NCBI RefSeq assembly: GCF_040732315.1
Contig: NZ_CP160388.1
Span: 1,214,501-1,278,500 of the forward strand
DNA from: Oryzisolibacter sp. LB2S
GTDB lineage: Bacteria > Pseudomonadota > Gammaproteobacteria > Burkholderiales > Burkholderiaceae_C
Reading direction: 5' to 3'
Length of the DNA stretch: 64,000 bases
The notes under the pieces are model-generated. The model saw nothing but the letters and a program-made list of their open reading frames with translations, did no database searches and was not told the DNA's origin. Position numbers and translations under genes: made by a program. Positions 32,040 through 40,267 of the stretch are shown piece by piece; within the stretch, counting starts at the first letter, position 1; the number at the start of each line of letters is the position of its first letter.

Positions 32040-34264
32040 AAAGCAGCGTCATCGGGCAGTCCGCGCCCGTGACTCAGGCAAATGCTGCCGTGCCCCGGCT
32101 CATCGCCGCGACGGCGCAGGCCGAGCCGGGTCAGGCCGATGCCCTGGTGCGCGCCCGTGCCTTTGCCGAGCCACTGCTCATCGGCGAGACGCTGGAGACC
32201 GGCGAGAACACGCTGGCCCATGCCGACGCCGTGGCCGCCATCCTGGAGCAGCTCGGCAGCTCCGAGACCACGCAGGCGGCCGCCTATCTGGTCTACACCT
32301 GCCCGCATCTGAACAAGCCCGAGGAGGTCATCGGCAAGGCCTTCGGCAGCAACTTCGCGGCCCTGGCCGTGGAGACCACCAAGCTCATGCGCGTGCAGAT
32401 GCAGGCGCGCGAGGCCCAGGTCGCCGGCCTGCAGGTGGACGACGCCGCCACGCAGAACGAGAACGTGCGCAAGATGCTGCTCGCCTTCTCGCGCGACCTG
32501 CGCGTGGTCATGCTGCGCCTGGCATCGCGCCTGCAGACGCTGCGCTACTACGCCGCGACCAAGCGCCCGGTGTCACCGGCGATCGCACGCGAGGCCCAGC
32601 AGGTGTTTGCGCCCCTGGCCAATCGGCTGGGCATCTGGCAGATGAAGTGGGAGCTCGAAGACCTGGCCTTTCGCTTCCTCGAGCCCGACACCTACCGCGA
32701 GGTCGCGCGCCTGCTCGATGAAAAGCGCGTCGAGCGCGAGCAGTACATGGAGCAGCTGCGCCTGCGCATCGAGACCGAGCTGCGCGCGCAGGGCATCAGC
32801 GCCGACGTCACGGGGCGTCCCAAGCACATCTACAGCATCGTCAAGAAGATGCGCGGCAAGTCGCTCAACTTCGACCAGGTGTTCGATATCCGCGCGCTGC
32901 GCGTCATCGTGCCCAGCGTGAAGGACTGCTACGCCGTGCTCAGCTGGGTGCACAGCCAGTTCACCTCCATCGAGGCTGAGTTCGACGACTACATCGCCCG
33001 CCCCAAGCCCAACGGCTACCAGTCGCTGCACACCGTCGTGCGCGACGAGGCCGGGCGGGCGATAGAGATCCAGATCCGCACCCAGGCCATGCATGACCAT
33101 GCCGAGCATGGCGTGGCCGCGCACTGGGCCTACAAGGAGGCGGGCACCAAGGGCTATGCCGGCGTTTCCGCCGCGAGCGAGTACGACGCCAAGATTGCCG
33201 TGCTGCGCCAGCTGCTGGCCTGGGAGCGTGACCTCGTCGGCGCGGCCAGCCGCAGCAGCCTGTTCGAGGACCGCATCTACGTGCTCACCCCCGACGCCGC
33301 CGTGGTCGAGCTGCCGCAGGGCGCAACTCCGGTGGACTTCGCCTACGCCGTCCACACCAATGTTGGCCATCGCTGCCGGGGCGCACGTGTCGATGGCGTC
33401 ATGGTGCCGTTGAACACACCGCTGCAGAACGGCCAGACCGTGGAGATCACCACCGTCAAGGAGGGGCGCCCCTCGCGCGACTGGCTCAACCCCGATCTGG
33501 GCTACCTCGTTAGCAACCGCGCCAAGGCCAAGGTCCGCGCCTGGTTCAATGCGCAGGCCACACAGGTGACCGTGGCACGCGGGCGCGAGCTGGTCGAGAA
33601 GCTGTTGCAGCGCGAGGGCAAGACGGCGCTCAAGCATGACGATCTGGCGACGCAGCTGGGCTTCAAGTCGGCGGATGCGCTGTTCGAGATGGTGGGCAAG
33701 GACGAGTTTTCGCTGCGATCCATCGAGACGCTGCTGCGCCCGCCCGAGCCCGTTGCGCCCGAGCCCGATCTGCTGGTGAGAAAGTCGCGCCAGTCCGGTG
33801 GCGCGCACAAGGGCGGCGTGCTCGTGGTCGGTGTCGACTCGCTCATGACGCAACTGGCCAAATGCTGCAAGCCCGCGCCACCCGACGACATCCGTGGCTT
33901 TGTCACGCGCGGCAAGGGCGTGAGCGTGCACCGCGCCGATTGCCGCAACTTCCGTGAGATGGTGGCCCGCAATGCCGAGCGTGTCATCGAAGTGCAGTGG
34001 GGGGCACCGCAGCGGCGGGTCCCGAGCGCGGCCGTCTATCCCGTCGATGTCGCCGTGGAGGCCGCAGACCGGCAAGGCCTGCTGCGCGACATCTCCGAGG
34101 TCTTCGCTCGCGAGAAGACCAATGTCATCGGCGTCCAGACCCAGTCGGTCAAGGGAACGGCCTGGATGACCTTCACCGTCGAGGTGTCGGATGCGGGGCG
34201 GCTCAACAAGGTGCTGGCACTGGTCGCCACCGTCCAGGGCGTGCGCTCCGCGCGCAGACGTTGA
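32036..34264 (+). CDS. relA: GTP pyrophosphokinase RelA, (p)ppGpp synthetase
   Basis: 742 residues. The N-terminal domain lacks the HDxxED metal motif (the region reads AAYLVYTCPHLNKPEE), so it should not hydrolyse (p)ppGpp. The synthetase domain has GRPKHIYSIVKKMRGK and EFDDYIARPKPNGYQSLHT; the EFDD at 315-318 is the EXDD signature of monofunctional RelA, as opposed to RXKD of SpoT. TGS domain (about 415-475, VYVLTPDAAVVELPQGATPVDFAY) and C-terminal ACT domain (about 665-740) follow. It responds to amino acid starvation on the ribosome. Confidence 0.94.
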   Translation: MKSSVIGQSAPVTQANAAVPRLIAATAQAEPGQADALVRARAFAEPLLIGETLETGENTLAHADAVAAILEQLGSSETTQAAAYLVYTCPHLNKPEEVIGKAFGSNFAALAVETTKLMRVQMQAREAQVAGLQVDDAATQNENVRKMLLAFSRDLRVVMLRLASRLQTLRYYAATKRPVSPAIAREAQQVFAPLANRLGIWQMKWELEDLAFRFLEPDTYREVARLLDEKRVEREQYMEQLRLRIETELRAQGISADVTGRPKHIYSIVKKMRGKSLNFDQVFDIRALRVIVPSVKDCYAVLSWVHSQFTSIEAEFDDYIARPKPNGYQSLHTVVRDEAGRAIEIQIRTQAMHDHAEHGVAAHWAYKEAGTKGYAGVSAASEYDAKIAVLRQLLAWERDLVGAASRSSLFEDRIYVLTPDAAVVELPQGATPVDFAYAVHTNVGHRCRGARVDGVMVPLNTPLQNGQTVEITTVKEGRPSRDWLNPDLGYLVSNRAKAKVRAWFNAQATQVTVARGRELVEKLLQREGKTALKHDDLATQLGFKSADALFEMVGKDEFSLRSIETLLRPPEPVAPEPDLLVRKSRQSGGAHKGGVLVVGVDSLMTQLAKCCKPAPPDDIRGFVTRGKGVSVHRADCRNFREMVARNAERVIEVQWGAPQRRVPSAAVYPVDVAVEAADRQGLLRDISEVFAREKTNVIGVQTQSVKGTAWMTFTVEVSDAGRLNKVLALVATVQGVRSARRR

Positions 34265-34295
34265 GTCAATTTCTTTTGGAGACGTTTTTTGCTGC

Positions 34296-34301
34296 TATAC
34301 T
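34296..34301 (+). promoter_or_regulatory. -10 element of the tRNA-Val promoter
   Basis: TATACT lies 23 bases before the tRNA gene in an AT-rich pocket after relA, with a weak TTTTGG -35 about 16 bases upstream. It suggests the tRNA has its own promoter. Confidence 0.5.
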
Positions 34302-34323
34302 TGCAGCTTCTCGAACGAACAAC

Positions 34324-34400
34324 AGGCGCGTAGCTCAGCTGGTTAGAGCACCACCTTGACATGGTGGGGGTCGTTGGTTCGAGTCCAATCGCGCCTACCA
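34324..34400 (+). tRNA. tRNA-Val (GAC anticodon)
   Basis: 77 nt, folds as a cloverleaf: acceptor AGGCGCG/CGCGCCT, D-arm GCTC/GAGC, anticodon stem CCACC/GGTGG around loop TTGACAT (anticodon GAC), T-arm GTTGG/CCAAT with TTCGAGT loop, and an encoded CCA end. It decodes GUC/GUU valine codons. Confidence 0.96.
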
Positions 34401-34410
34401 ATGAAATAAG

Positions 34411-34440
34411 GCACCTACGGGTAACCGTAGGTGCTTTTTT
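34411..34440 (+). terminator. rho-independent terminator after tRNA-Val
   Basis: Perfect 10-bp stem GCACCTACGG/CCGTAGGTGC with GTAA loop, followed by six T. It begins 10 bases after the tRNA CCA. Confidence 0.95.
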
Positions 34441-34563
34441 CTTGTCTGGACAGGCGGAACATGGAAACCAGCCTGCGCTCTGGCTCTGGACCGGCAACGC
34501 CGAACATGTCGCCCCCTGCATCCTGTACGCGGGACGCAGACCGCATGCAAGTGACTGATCGGA

Positions 34564-34914
34564 TCAAGGCCGAGATCGCCCAAACCTCGGCCCGGGGCGC
34601 CACCCGCCAGGGCGAGGCCCGCCCCCGACGCGCAGCGCCGCAGCCACCGACTCCTGCAGCGACGTCGTAGGCCGCCCGATCAGCTGCGACAGCACATGGC
34701 CGTCATCGAACAGCGCGCCCTGCGATGCGCCGACATCCCAGGATGCGATTCCGTCTGCCAGGCCTTCGGGCAGGCCGGCTCCCTTGAGGGCGGCGGCGTA
34801 CTCTGCCTCGGGCAGGTTGACATAAGGGATGGCGCGGCCCGTCTGCCTGGAAATCTCCGCCGCAAGATCGGCCAGGGTATAGGCCGCGCCGACATCCATG
34901 CCCGTCTCGGGCGC
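34564..34914 (-). pseudogene. 3' remnant of an NmrA/QorB-like NAD(P)-dependent oxidoreductase
   Basis: The minus frame from 34914 encodes GMDVGAAYTLADLAAEISRQ, then PYVNLPEAEYAAALKGAGLP and QLIGRPTTSLQESVAAAL. This matches the last about 90 residues of NmrA-like NAD(P)H:quinone oxidoreductases, which are normally about 285 aa. The N-terminal NAD-binding part is missing: the frame meets the stop codon of the methyltransferase gene directly upstream. The matching part ends near 34630, with read-through sequence after it. It is a truncated gene, not a functional enzyme. Confidence 0.7.
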
Positions 34915-35682
34915 CTATGCCGTAGCCCCCTGCGCGACCGCGGTGACGCCGCGCACCACGTCGCCGATCACGATCACCGAGGGGCTGGCGAGCCCCTCGC
35001 GCTCGATGGTCTCCTGCAGCGCGCCCAGCGTGGTCACCGCATGGCGCTGGTGCGGCAGGCTGGCGTGCTGGATCACGGCCGCGGGCGTGTGGGCGGGCAG
35101 GGCGGCAAGCAGCCCCTGCTGGATGTGCGCGCAGCTGGCGATGCCCATGTAGATCACGAGGGTCAGGCGCGCGTCGCGTGCCGTGGCGCCCAGCAGCGGC
35201 CAGTCGGTGGCGTCGCTGGCCGGCTGGTTGTGGCCGGTGATGAAGATCACGCCCTGGGCATGGCGGCGGTGCGTGAGCGGCGCACCCAGGGCCGTGATGC
35301 CGGCCAGGCCCGCGGTGATGCCGTTGACCACCTGGGGCTCTATGCCAATGGCGCGCAGGTGCTGCACCTCCTCGCCGCCACGGCCGAAGATGAACGGGTC
35401 GCCGCCCTTGAGGCGCACCACGGTCTCGCCCGCGCGCACGGCCTCGACCATCAGGGCCTCGATGTCCGCCTGGGCCGTGCTCCTGCAGCCGCCGCGCTTG
35501 CCCACGTAGACCACGCGCGCGCCGGGCGGCGCCAGGGCCAGGATGGCGTCGCTGACCAGGTCGTCGACCAGCAGCACGGTGGCCGCCTCGATGGCCTTGA
35601 GCGCCTTGAGCGTGAGCAGCTCCGGGTCGCCGGGGCCCGCGCCCACGAGCGTGCAGCGGCCGGTGGTCTGGCTGGGCGTCAT
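34915..35682 (-). CDS. cobA: uroporphyrinogen-III C-methyltransferase (SUMT)
   Basis: 255 residues. SAM-binding VGAGPGDPELLTLKAL (about 13-28), VVRLKGGDPFIFGRGGEE (about 87-104) and PLTHRRHAQG. It methylates uroporphyrinogen III twice to precorrin-2, the branch to sirohaem (cofactor of nitrite and sulfite reductase) and cobalamin. It lacks the CysG dehydrogenase/ferrochelatase part. It overlaps ybiB by four bases (ATGA) and follows a nitrite-channel gene, so supply of sirohaem for nitrite assimilation is the likely role. Confidence 0.92.
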   Translation of the reverse strand: MTPSQTTGRCTLVGAGPGDPELLTLKALKAIEAATVLLVDDLVSDAILALAPPGARVVYVGKRGGCRSTAQADIEALMVEAVRAGETVVRLKGGDPFIFGRGGEEVQHLRAIGIEPQVVNGITAGLAGITALGAPLTHRRHAQGVIFITGHNQPASDATDWPLLGATARDARLTLVIYMGIASCAHIQQGLLAALPAHTPAAVIQHASLPHQRHAVTTLGALQETIEREGLASPSVIVIGDVVRGVTAVAQGATA

Positions 35683-36605
35683 GCGCTCTCTCCCGCAATC
35701 TCGCGCGAGAGCCGCACGATGTGGCGCACCTGCTGCGCGAGTGCCTCGGGCACCGGGGCCTGGCCCGCGAGCACGCGGCGCGTGTAGTCGGCGGTGCTTG
35801 CCACGTCGATCTCGGCGGGCAGGCCCGGCACGGTCTCGAGCGTGCCCGGCCCCTGGTCCTGCAGCAGCCGGTGCGCGCCGGCCAGGTAGGCGTCGTAGCG
35901 CGGCTGGCGGCGTGGGTCGGCGGCCACCTCGCCCTCGAGTCCGCGCGAGAGCAGCGCATGGGCGCCGCGCGCGGCAAAGGTCGCGCCCAGCAGCTCGAAG
36001 TATTCGGCGTGGGTGTAGCTGGCCACGACCAGCGACGGCCCCGCACAGGGCGTGATGAGCTTGACGGCGCTGTGCGCGGGCGTGCGCAGGCCGATCGCCT
36101 CGCGCACCGCCAGGAGGCGCGCCAGGCCCGGCAGCAGGGCGGCGGTGGAGATCTGCGCCACCTCGCCAGGTGCTATTGGTTTGGGAGCTGTCAGCATAGA
36201 AATATCAAGCGCTTCAAGCACATCGGATGCCAGAACCCGGCGCGCCTCGGTGCGCATGCCGTGCAGCAGCACGGCCTCGCCCTCGCGCGCGAGCAGCAGC
36301 GCCAGCAGCGGCGTGAGCACGGGCAGCTTGCGCGCGCCGTTGTAGCTGGGCAGCACGATGAGCGGCCGGCCCTCAGCGCAGGCCGGGAAGCGGGCGATGC
36401 GCTCCTGCACCGCGTCCAGAAAGCCGCACATCTCGTCCACGGTCTCGCCCTTGATGCGCATGGCGACGCAGAAGGCGCCGACCTCCAGGTCGCTCACGCG
36501 GCCGTCGAGTACCTGTCCGAACAGATCGGCCGCCTGGGCGCGATCGAGCGCCTTGGCGCCGCGTGCGCCGCGGCCGATTTCCTTGATGTAGTGGCTGATG
36601 CCCAT
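35679..36605 (-). CDS. ybiB: DNA-binding protein YbiB family (TrpD2-like)
   Basis: 308 residues from ATG 36605. Belongs to the anthranilate-phosphoribosyltransferase-like fold: YIKEIGRGARGAKALDRAQA, then DLEVGAFCVAMRIKGET and LPSYNGARKLPVLTPLLALLLA. YbiB (TrpD2) of E. coli has the TrpD fold but binds nucleic acid. Genes of this family commonly sit in nitrate/nitrite-assimilation operons of betaproteobacteria, as here between the FNT channel and SUMT. A 44-bp AT-richer patch inside the gene (36172-36215) resembles a decayed copy of the dispersed repeat, encoding ALDISMLTAPKPIA. Confidence 0.85.
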   Translation of the reverse strand: MGISHYIKEIGRGARGAKALDRAQAADLFGQVLDGRVSDLEVGAFCVAMRIKGETVDEMCGFLDAVQERIARFPACAEGRPLIVLPSYNGARKLPVLTPLLALLLAREGEAVLLHGMRTEARRVLASDVLEALDISMLTAPKPIAPGEVAQISTAALLPGLARLLAVREAIGLRTPAHSAVKLITPCAGPSLVVASYTHAEYFELLGATFAARGAHALLSRGLEGEVAADPRRQPRYDAYLAGAHRLLQDQGPGTLETVPGLPAEIDVASTADYTRRVLAGQAPVPEALAQQVRHIVRLSREIAGESA

Positions 36606-36708
36606 GGTGATGTGTGTTGCGTGGAGGGGCGCATTGTCCGCCATGCCAAGTGACTGGCCGCTATATGCATCTGCCGCTGAGGCGGGCGCCGTGCGTGGGC
36701 TTGGCCGT

Positions 36709-37521
36709 TCAGGCCAGGTTGCGCTTTGGCGCGGTGCGCGCATGGGTGGTGTAGAGCGTCAGGCCCGTGAACGCCAGGCCACCGACCAGATTGCCCAGCA
36801 CCACGGGGATCTCGTTCCAGAGGAAGTAATCCATGATGGAGAAGTTGCCGCCCATCATCAGGCCCGAGGGGAACAGAAACATGTTCACCACCGAATGCTC
36901 GAAGCCCATGGCAAAGAACAGCATGATGGGCATCCACATGGCGATCACCTTGCCGCTCACGGTGGTGGAGATCATGGCGCCGACCACGCCCGTGGAGACC
37001 ATCCAGTTGCACAGCACGCCGCGCAGAAAGATGGTGATCCAGCCCATGAGCCCGTACTGCGCATAGCCCAGGGTGCGCGCCTCCCCGATGTGGCCGATCT
37101 TCTGCCCGATCTCATTGGGCGGCACGGAAAAGCCATAGGTGAAGATGAAGGCCATCATGGCCGCGACGGTGAGCGCGCCCAGGAAGTTGCCCAGGAACAC
37201 CAGGCCCCAGTTGCGCAGGATGCCGCCCAGTGTCACGCCGGGGCGCTTGTCCAGCCAGGCCAGGGGCGTGAGCATGAACACGCCCGTGAGCAGGTCGAAG
37301 CCCAGCAGGTAGAGCATGCACACGCCGACGGGGAAGAGCAGCGCGCCTATCAGCGCCGAGCCGCTCATGACCGAGGCCGTGACGGCGAACACCGCCGCCA
37401 GCGCCAGGATGGCGCCGGCCATGAAGGCGCGGATCAAGGTGTCGCGCGTGGACATGTAGATCTTGGCTTCGCCGGTATCGACCATCTTGGTCACGAACTC
37501 GGCGGGTGAGAGATAGGCCAT
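36709..37521 (-). CDS. formate/nitrite transporter (FNT) family channel, probably nitrite
   Basis: 270 residues with six membrane helices. FNT landmarks: LIGALLFPVGVCMLYLLGFDLLTGVF, then RNWGLVFLGNFLGAL, NWMVSTGV and MGFEHSVVNMF (the central His of GFEHSVVNM lies in the pore). These pentameric channels pass formate or nitrite. With ybiB and SUMT downstream (104-bp gap) nitrite is the likely substrate. The promoter is presumably in the 37522-37720 gap; no clear motif was identified. Confidence 0.88.
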   Translation of the reverse strand: MAYLSPAEFVTKMVDTGEAKIYMSTRDTLIRAFMAGAILALAAVFAVTASVMSGSALIGALLFPVGVCMLYLLGFDLLTGVFMLTPLAWLDKRPGVTLGGILRNWGLVFLGNFLGALTVAAMMAFIFTYGFSVPPNEIGQKIGHIGEARTLGYAQYGLMGWITIFLRGVLCNWMVSTGVVGAMISTTVSGKVIAMWMPIMLFFAMGFEHSVVNMFLFPSGLMMGGNFSIMDYFLWNEIPVVLGNLVGGLAFTGLTLYTTHARTAPKRNLA

Positions 37522-37720
37522 GGTGGCAGGCTCCTGCGGCTGTAAGAATAAGAATGCACGGTCTTACGCAAGCGGCGTGCCAGGGCCTGTCGACTGGGTT
37601 TTCAGGGGCGTGGGCGGCCCGTCATGCGCCATGCTGGTGCGTGCTGCCCGGGGTTGGGGCAGACGCGCGTGCGGGAAGCGGCCCATCGGCCCACCTGTTG
37701 GCCCGGGCGGCTCGGGCGAC

Positions 37721-38593
37721 TCAGCGCGCGAAATGCCCCATGACCGCGCCGGCCACGCGCGCCAGCGCCGCCTCGCGGGTCTCGAGGCTGGCCTGGGACT
37801 CGGTGAGGAACAGGGCGACGACGAGGGGGGCGCGCCCCGGCGGCCAGTAGATGCCGACATCGTTCGTCGTGCCATGGGCGCCGGTGCCGGTCTTGCTGCC
37901 CAGGCGCCACGATGCGGGCAGGCCCGCGCCCAGGCGCTTGCGATTGGTCGTTGTGGCCTGCAGCCATTGCGCGAGCTGCCGGCGGCCGCCGGCCGAGAGC
38001 ACCTCGCCCAGCACGCAGCGCTGCAGCAGCTGCGCCATGGCGCGTGGGCTGCTGGTGTCGCGCGCATCGCCGGGCGTGGCCGTGTTGAGGTCGGGCTCCC
38101 AGCGGTCGAGCCGCGTGACCGGGTCGCCCAGCCGGCGCGCAAACCGCGTCAGCCCCTCGGGCCCGCCCAGGGTCTGGAGGATCAGGTTGGCGGCCGCGTT
38201 GTCGCTCATGGCGACGGCCGCCTCGCACAGCGCGGACAGGGGCAGGCTGGCGTCGGCATGCTGCTCGGTGACCGGCGACCAGGGCAGGAGCGCTGCGCGA
38301 TCGATGGCCAGCGCACGATCGAGCCGCTCCACGCCGCGGTCCACCCTGTGCAGCACATGGGCCGCGGCCAGCCATTTGAAGACGCTGCACATCGGAAAGC
38401 GCTCGTCGAGGCGATGGCCCGTGAGCGTCCCGGTCTGCGTGTCGATCACGGCCACGCCCAGGCGGCCCTGGGCGGCGTGCTCGATGTCCTGCCACAGCGC
38501 GGGCGCGGCCGCGCGGGTGTCGGCGCGCGCGGCCCCGTGCAGCAGCATGCCGCATGCGGCGAGCGCGAGGCGATGGATGGCCCGTCGTTTCAT
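37721..38593 (-). CDS. bla: class A beta-lactamase
   Basis: 290 residues with a signal peptide (to about residue 24). All class A catalytic motifs are present, and by chance raw numbering equals standard numbering: S70-V-F-K73, S130-D-N132, E166-P-D-L-N170 and K234-T-G236. It hydrolyses beta-lactams in the periplasm. Cys69 is present as in KPC/SME/NMC-A enzymes, but position 238 is Gly, so their 69-238 disulfide cannot form. No ampR-like regulator is adjacent. It looks like a chromosomal species-type enzyme; its spectrum cannot be predicted from sequence. Confidence 0.92.
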   Translation of the reverse strand: MKRRAIHRLALAACGMLLHGAARADTRAAAPALWQDIEHAAQGRLGVAVIDTQTGTLTGHRLDERFPMCSVFKWLAAAHVLHRVDRGVERLDRALAIDRAALLPWSPVTEQHADASLPLSALCEAAVAMSDNAAANLILQTLGGPEGLTRFARRLGDPVTRLDRWEPDLNTATPGDARDTSSPRAMAQLLQRCVLGEVLSAGGRRQLAQWLQATTTNRKRLGAGLPASWRLGSKTGTGAHGTTNDVGIYWPPGRAPLVVALFLTESQASLETREAALARVAGAVMGHFAR

Positions 38594-38681
38594 GTGTCTG
38601 GCTCAAGAAGATGGGAAAAGCCCCGAGGAGGGCGATTGTCCATGCTGCGTGCCCCGACCTCGCCCGGTGGCGGGCGCCGCC

Positions 38682-39374
38682 TCAGATCGCCACCAGCGAG
38701 CGCACGTTTCTCTCCCGCATCTCGCTGCCCGGGCCCGTGGCAATCACCTCGCCGCGCTCCATGACCACGTAGTGGTCGGCCAGCTCCTCGGCGAAGTCGT
38801 AGTACTGCTCGCACAGCAGGATGGCCATGTCGCCGCGCGCCGCGAGCATGCGGATGACGCGGCCTATGTCCTTGATGATGCTCGGCTGTATGCCCTCGGT
38901 GGGCTCGTCCAGTATCAGCAGCCGGGGGCGGGGCGCGAGCGCGCGCGCAATGGCCAGCTGCTGCTGCTGGCCGCCCGAGAGGTCGCCGCCGCGGCGGTGC
39001 AGCATCTGCCGGAGCACGGGGAACAGCGTGTAGAGCTCCTCCGGTATGCGGGTGCGCGCGGCGCAGTACGCCAGCCCCATGCGCAGGTTCTCCTCGACCG
39101 ACAGGCGCGAGAAGATCTCGCGCCCCTGCGGCACATAGCCCATGCCGGCGCGGGCGCGCTCGTAGGGCGTCTTGCGCGCAATGTCCTGGCCCTGCCACTG
39201 GATGCTGCCGCTCCTGATGGGCACCAGTCCCATGAGGCTCCTGAGCAGGGTGGTCTTGCCCACGCCGTTGCGGCCCAGCAGCACCGTGACCTTGCCGATC
39301 TCGGCCGTGAGGTGGACGTCGCGCAGGATATGGGATCCGCCGTAGTACTGGTGCAGGTTCTGGACTTTGAGCAT
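38682..39374 (-). CDS. urtE: urea ABC transporter ATP-binding protein UrtE
   Basis: 230 residues from ATG 39374. Walker A GRNGVGKTT, signature LSGGQQQQLA, Walker B LLILDEPTEGIQPSI. The GIQPSI ending distinguishes the LivF/UrtE group. It is the second ATPase of the urea importer and the last gene of the leftward urtABCDE operon. The ribosome binding region (CCAGGTGCC) belongs to a dispersed hairpin repeat in the urtD-urtE gap. Confidence 0.93.
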   Translation of the reverse strand: MLKVQNLHQYYGGSHILRDVHLTAEIGKVTVLLGRNGVGKTTLLRSLMGLVPIRSGSIQWQGQDIARKTPYERARAGMGYVPQGREIFSRLSVEENLRMGLAYCAARTRIPEELYTLFPVLRQMLHRRGGDLSGGQQQQLAIARALAPRPRLLILDEPTEGIQPSIIKDIGRVIRMLAARGDMAILLCEQYYDFAEELADHYVVMERGEVIATGPGSEMRERNVRSLVAI

Positions 39375-39424
39375 TTTTGGCACCTGGCCCTTGTGTATCA
39401 AGCGTTGGTAGCTATCAAAAAATC
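39374..39424 (-). repeat. dispersed AGCTGC hairpin element, copy 7 (urtD-urtE gap)
   Basis: Minus strand: TTTTTTGATAGCTACCAACG, then CTTGATACACAAGGGCCAGG and TGCCAAAAA. The hairpin is short (CTTG/CAAG), one arm having been shortened. Its right end supplies the Shine-Dalgarno region of urtE. Confidence 0.75.
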
Positions 39425-39427
39425 GAA

Positions 39428-40267
39428 TCAGCGCCCCAGATAGACCTCGATGACGCGCTCGTCGGCCTGCACCTCGGCCAGCGTGCCCTCGGCCAGTACC
39501 GCGCCGTCGCACAGCACCGTGACCTTCTCGCTGATGGTGTTGATGAAGCCCATGTCGTGCTCGACGACCATCAGCGAATGCTTGCCCTTGAGCGAGAGGA
39601 ACAGCTCGGCCGTGCGCGCGGTTTCCTCGTCCGTCATGCCTGCAACCGGTTCGTCGAGCAGCAGCAGGAGCGGCTCCTGCACGAGCAGCATGCCGATCTC
39701 CAGCCACTGCTTCTGGCCATGGCTCAGCAGGCCCGCCTGGCGCGTGACGCTGTCGGCCAGGTGGATGGTGTGCAGCACCTCGGCGATGCGGTCCTTCTGC
39801 GCGCCGTCGAGCGCAAAGCGCATGGACGAGGCCACGCCCTTGTGGGTCTTGAGCGCCAGCTCGAGGTTCTCGAACACGCTGAGCTGCTCGAACACCGTGG
39901 GCTTCTGGAACTTGCGGCCAATGCCCATGGCGGCAATCTCGGGCTCCTTGTGGCGCAGCAGGTCTATGGTGGAGCCGAAGAACACCGTGCCGCTGTCGGG
40001 CCGGGTCTTGCCGGTGATGATGTCCATCATCGTGGTCTTGCCCGCGCCGTTGGGGCCGATGATGCAGCGCAGCTCGCCGGGCGCGATGTCCAGGTTCAGG
40101 CCGTTGATGGCCTTGAAGCCGTCGAAGCTCACATGCACATCCTCAAGGTACAGGATGCGGCCGTGGCGCAGGTCCACCTCGCCGGGCGTCACCACATGCC
40201 CGGCGCCGACGCCCTGGCGCCCCGCGTCGGTGCGCAGCGCGCCGTCTTCCATGAGGTCGGGGGTCAT
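39428..40267 (-). CDS. urtD: urea ABC transporter ATP-binding protein UrtD
   Basis: 279 residues. Walker A GPNGAGKTT (about 73-81), FQKPTVFEQLSVFENLELAL, signature LSHGQKQWLEIGMLL, Walker B LLLLDEPVAGMTDEE. LSHGQKQWLEI is specific to UrtD/LivG-type urea transporters. It overlaps the urtC stop by four bases. The first about 35 residues (before HGRILYLEDVHVSF) are poorly conserved; a later start is possible. Confidence 0.94.
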   Translation of the reverse strand: MTPDLMEDGALRTDAGRQGVGAGHVVTPGEVDLRHGRILYLEDVHVSFDGFKAINGLNLDIAPGELRCIIGPNGAGKTTMMDIITGKTRPDSGTVFFGSTIDLLRHKEPEIAAMGIGRKFQKPTVFEQLSVFENLELALKTHKGVASSMRFALDGAQKDRIAEVLHTIHLADSVTRQAGLLSHGQKQWLEIGMLLVQEPLLLLLDEPVAGMTDEETARTAELFLSLKGKHSLMVVEHDMGFINTISEKVTVLCDGAVLAEGTLAEVQADERVIEVYLGR

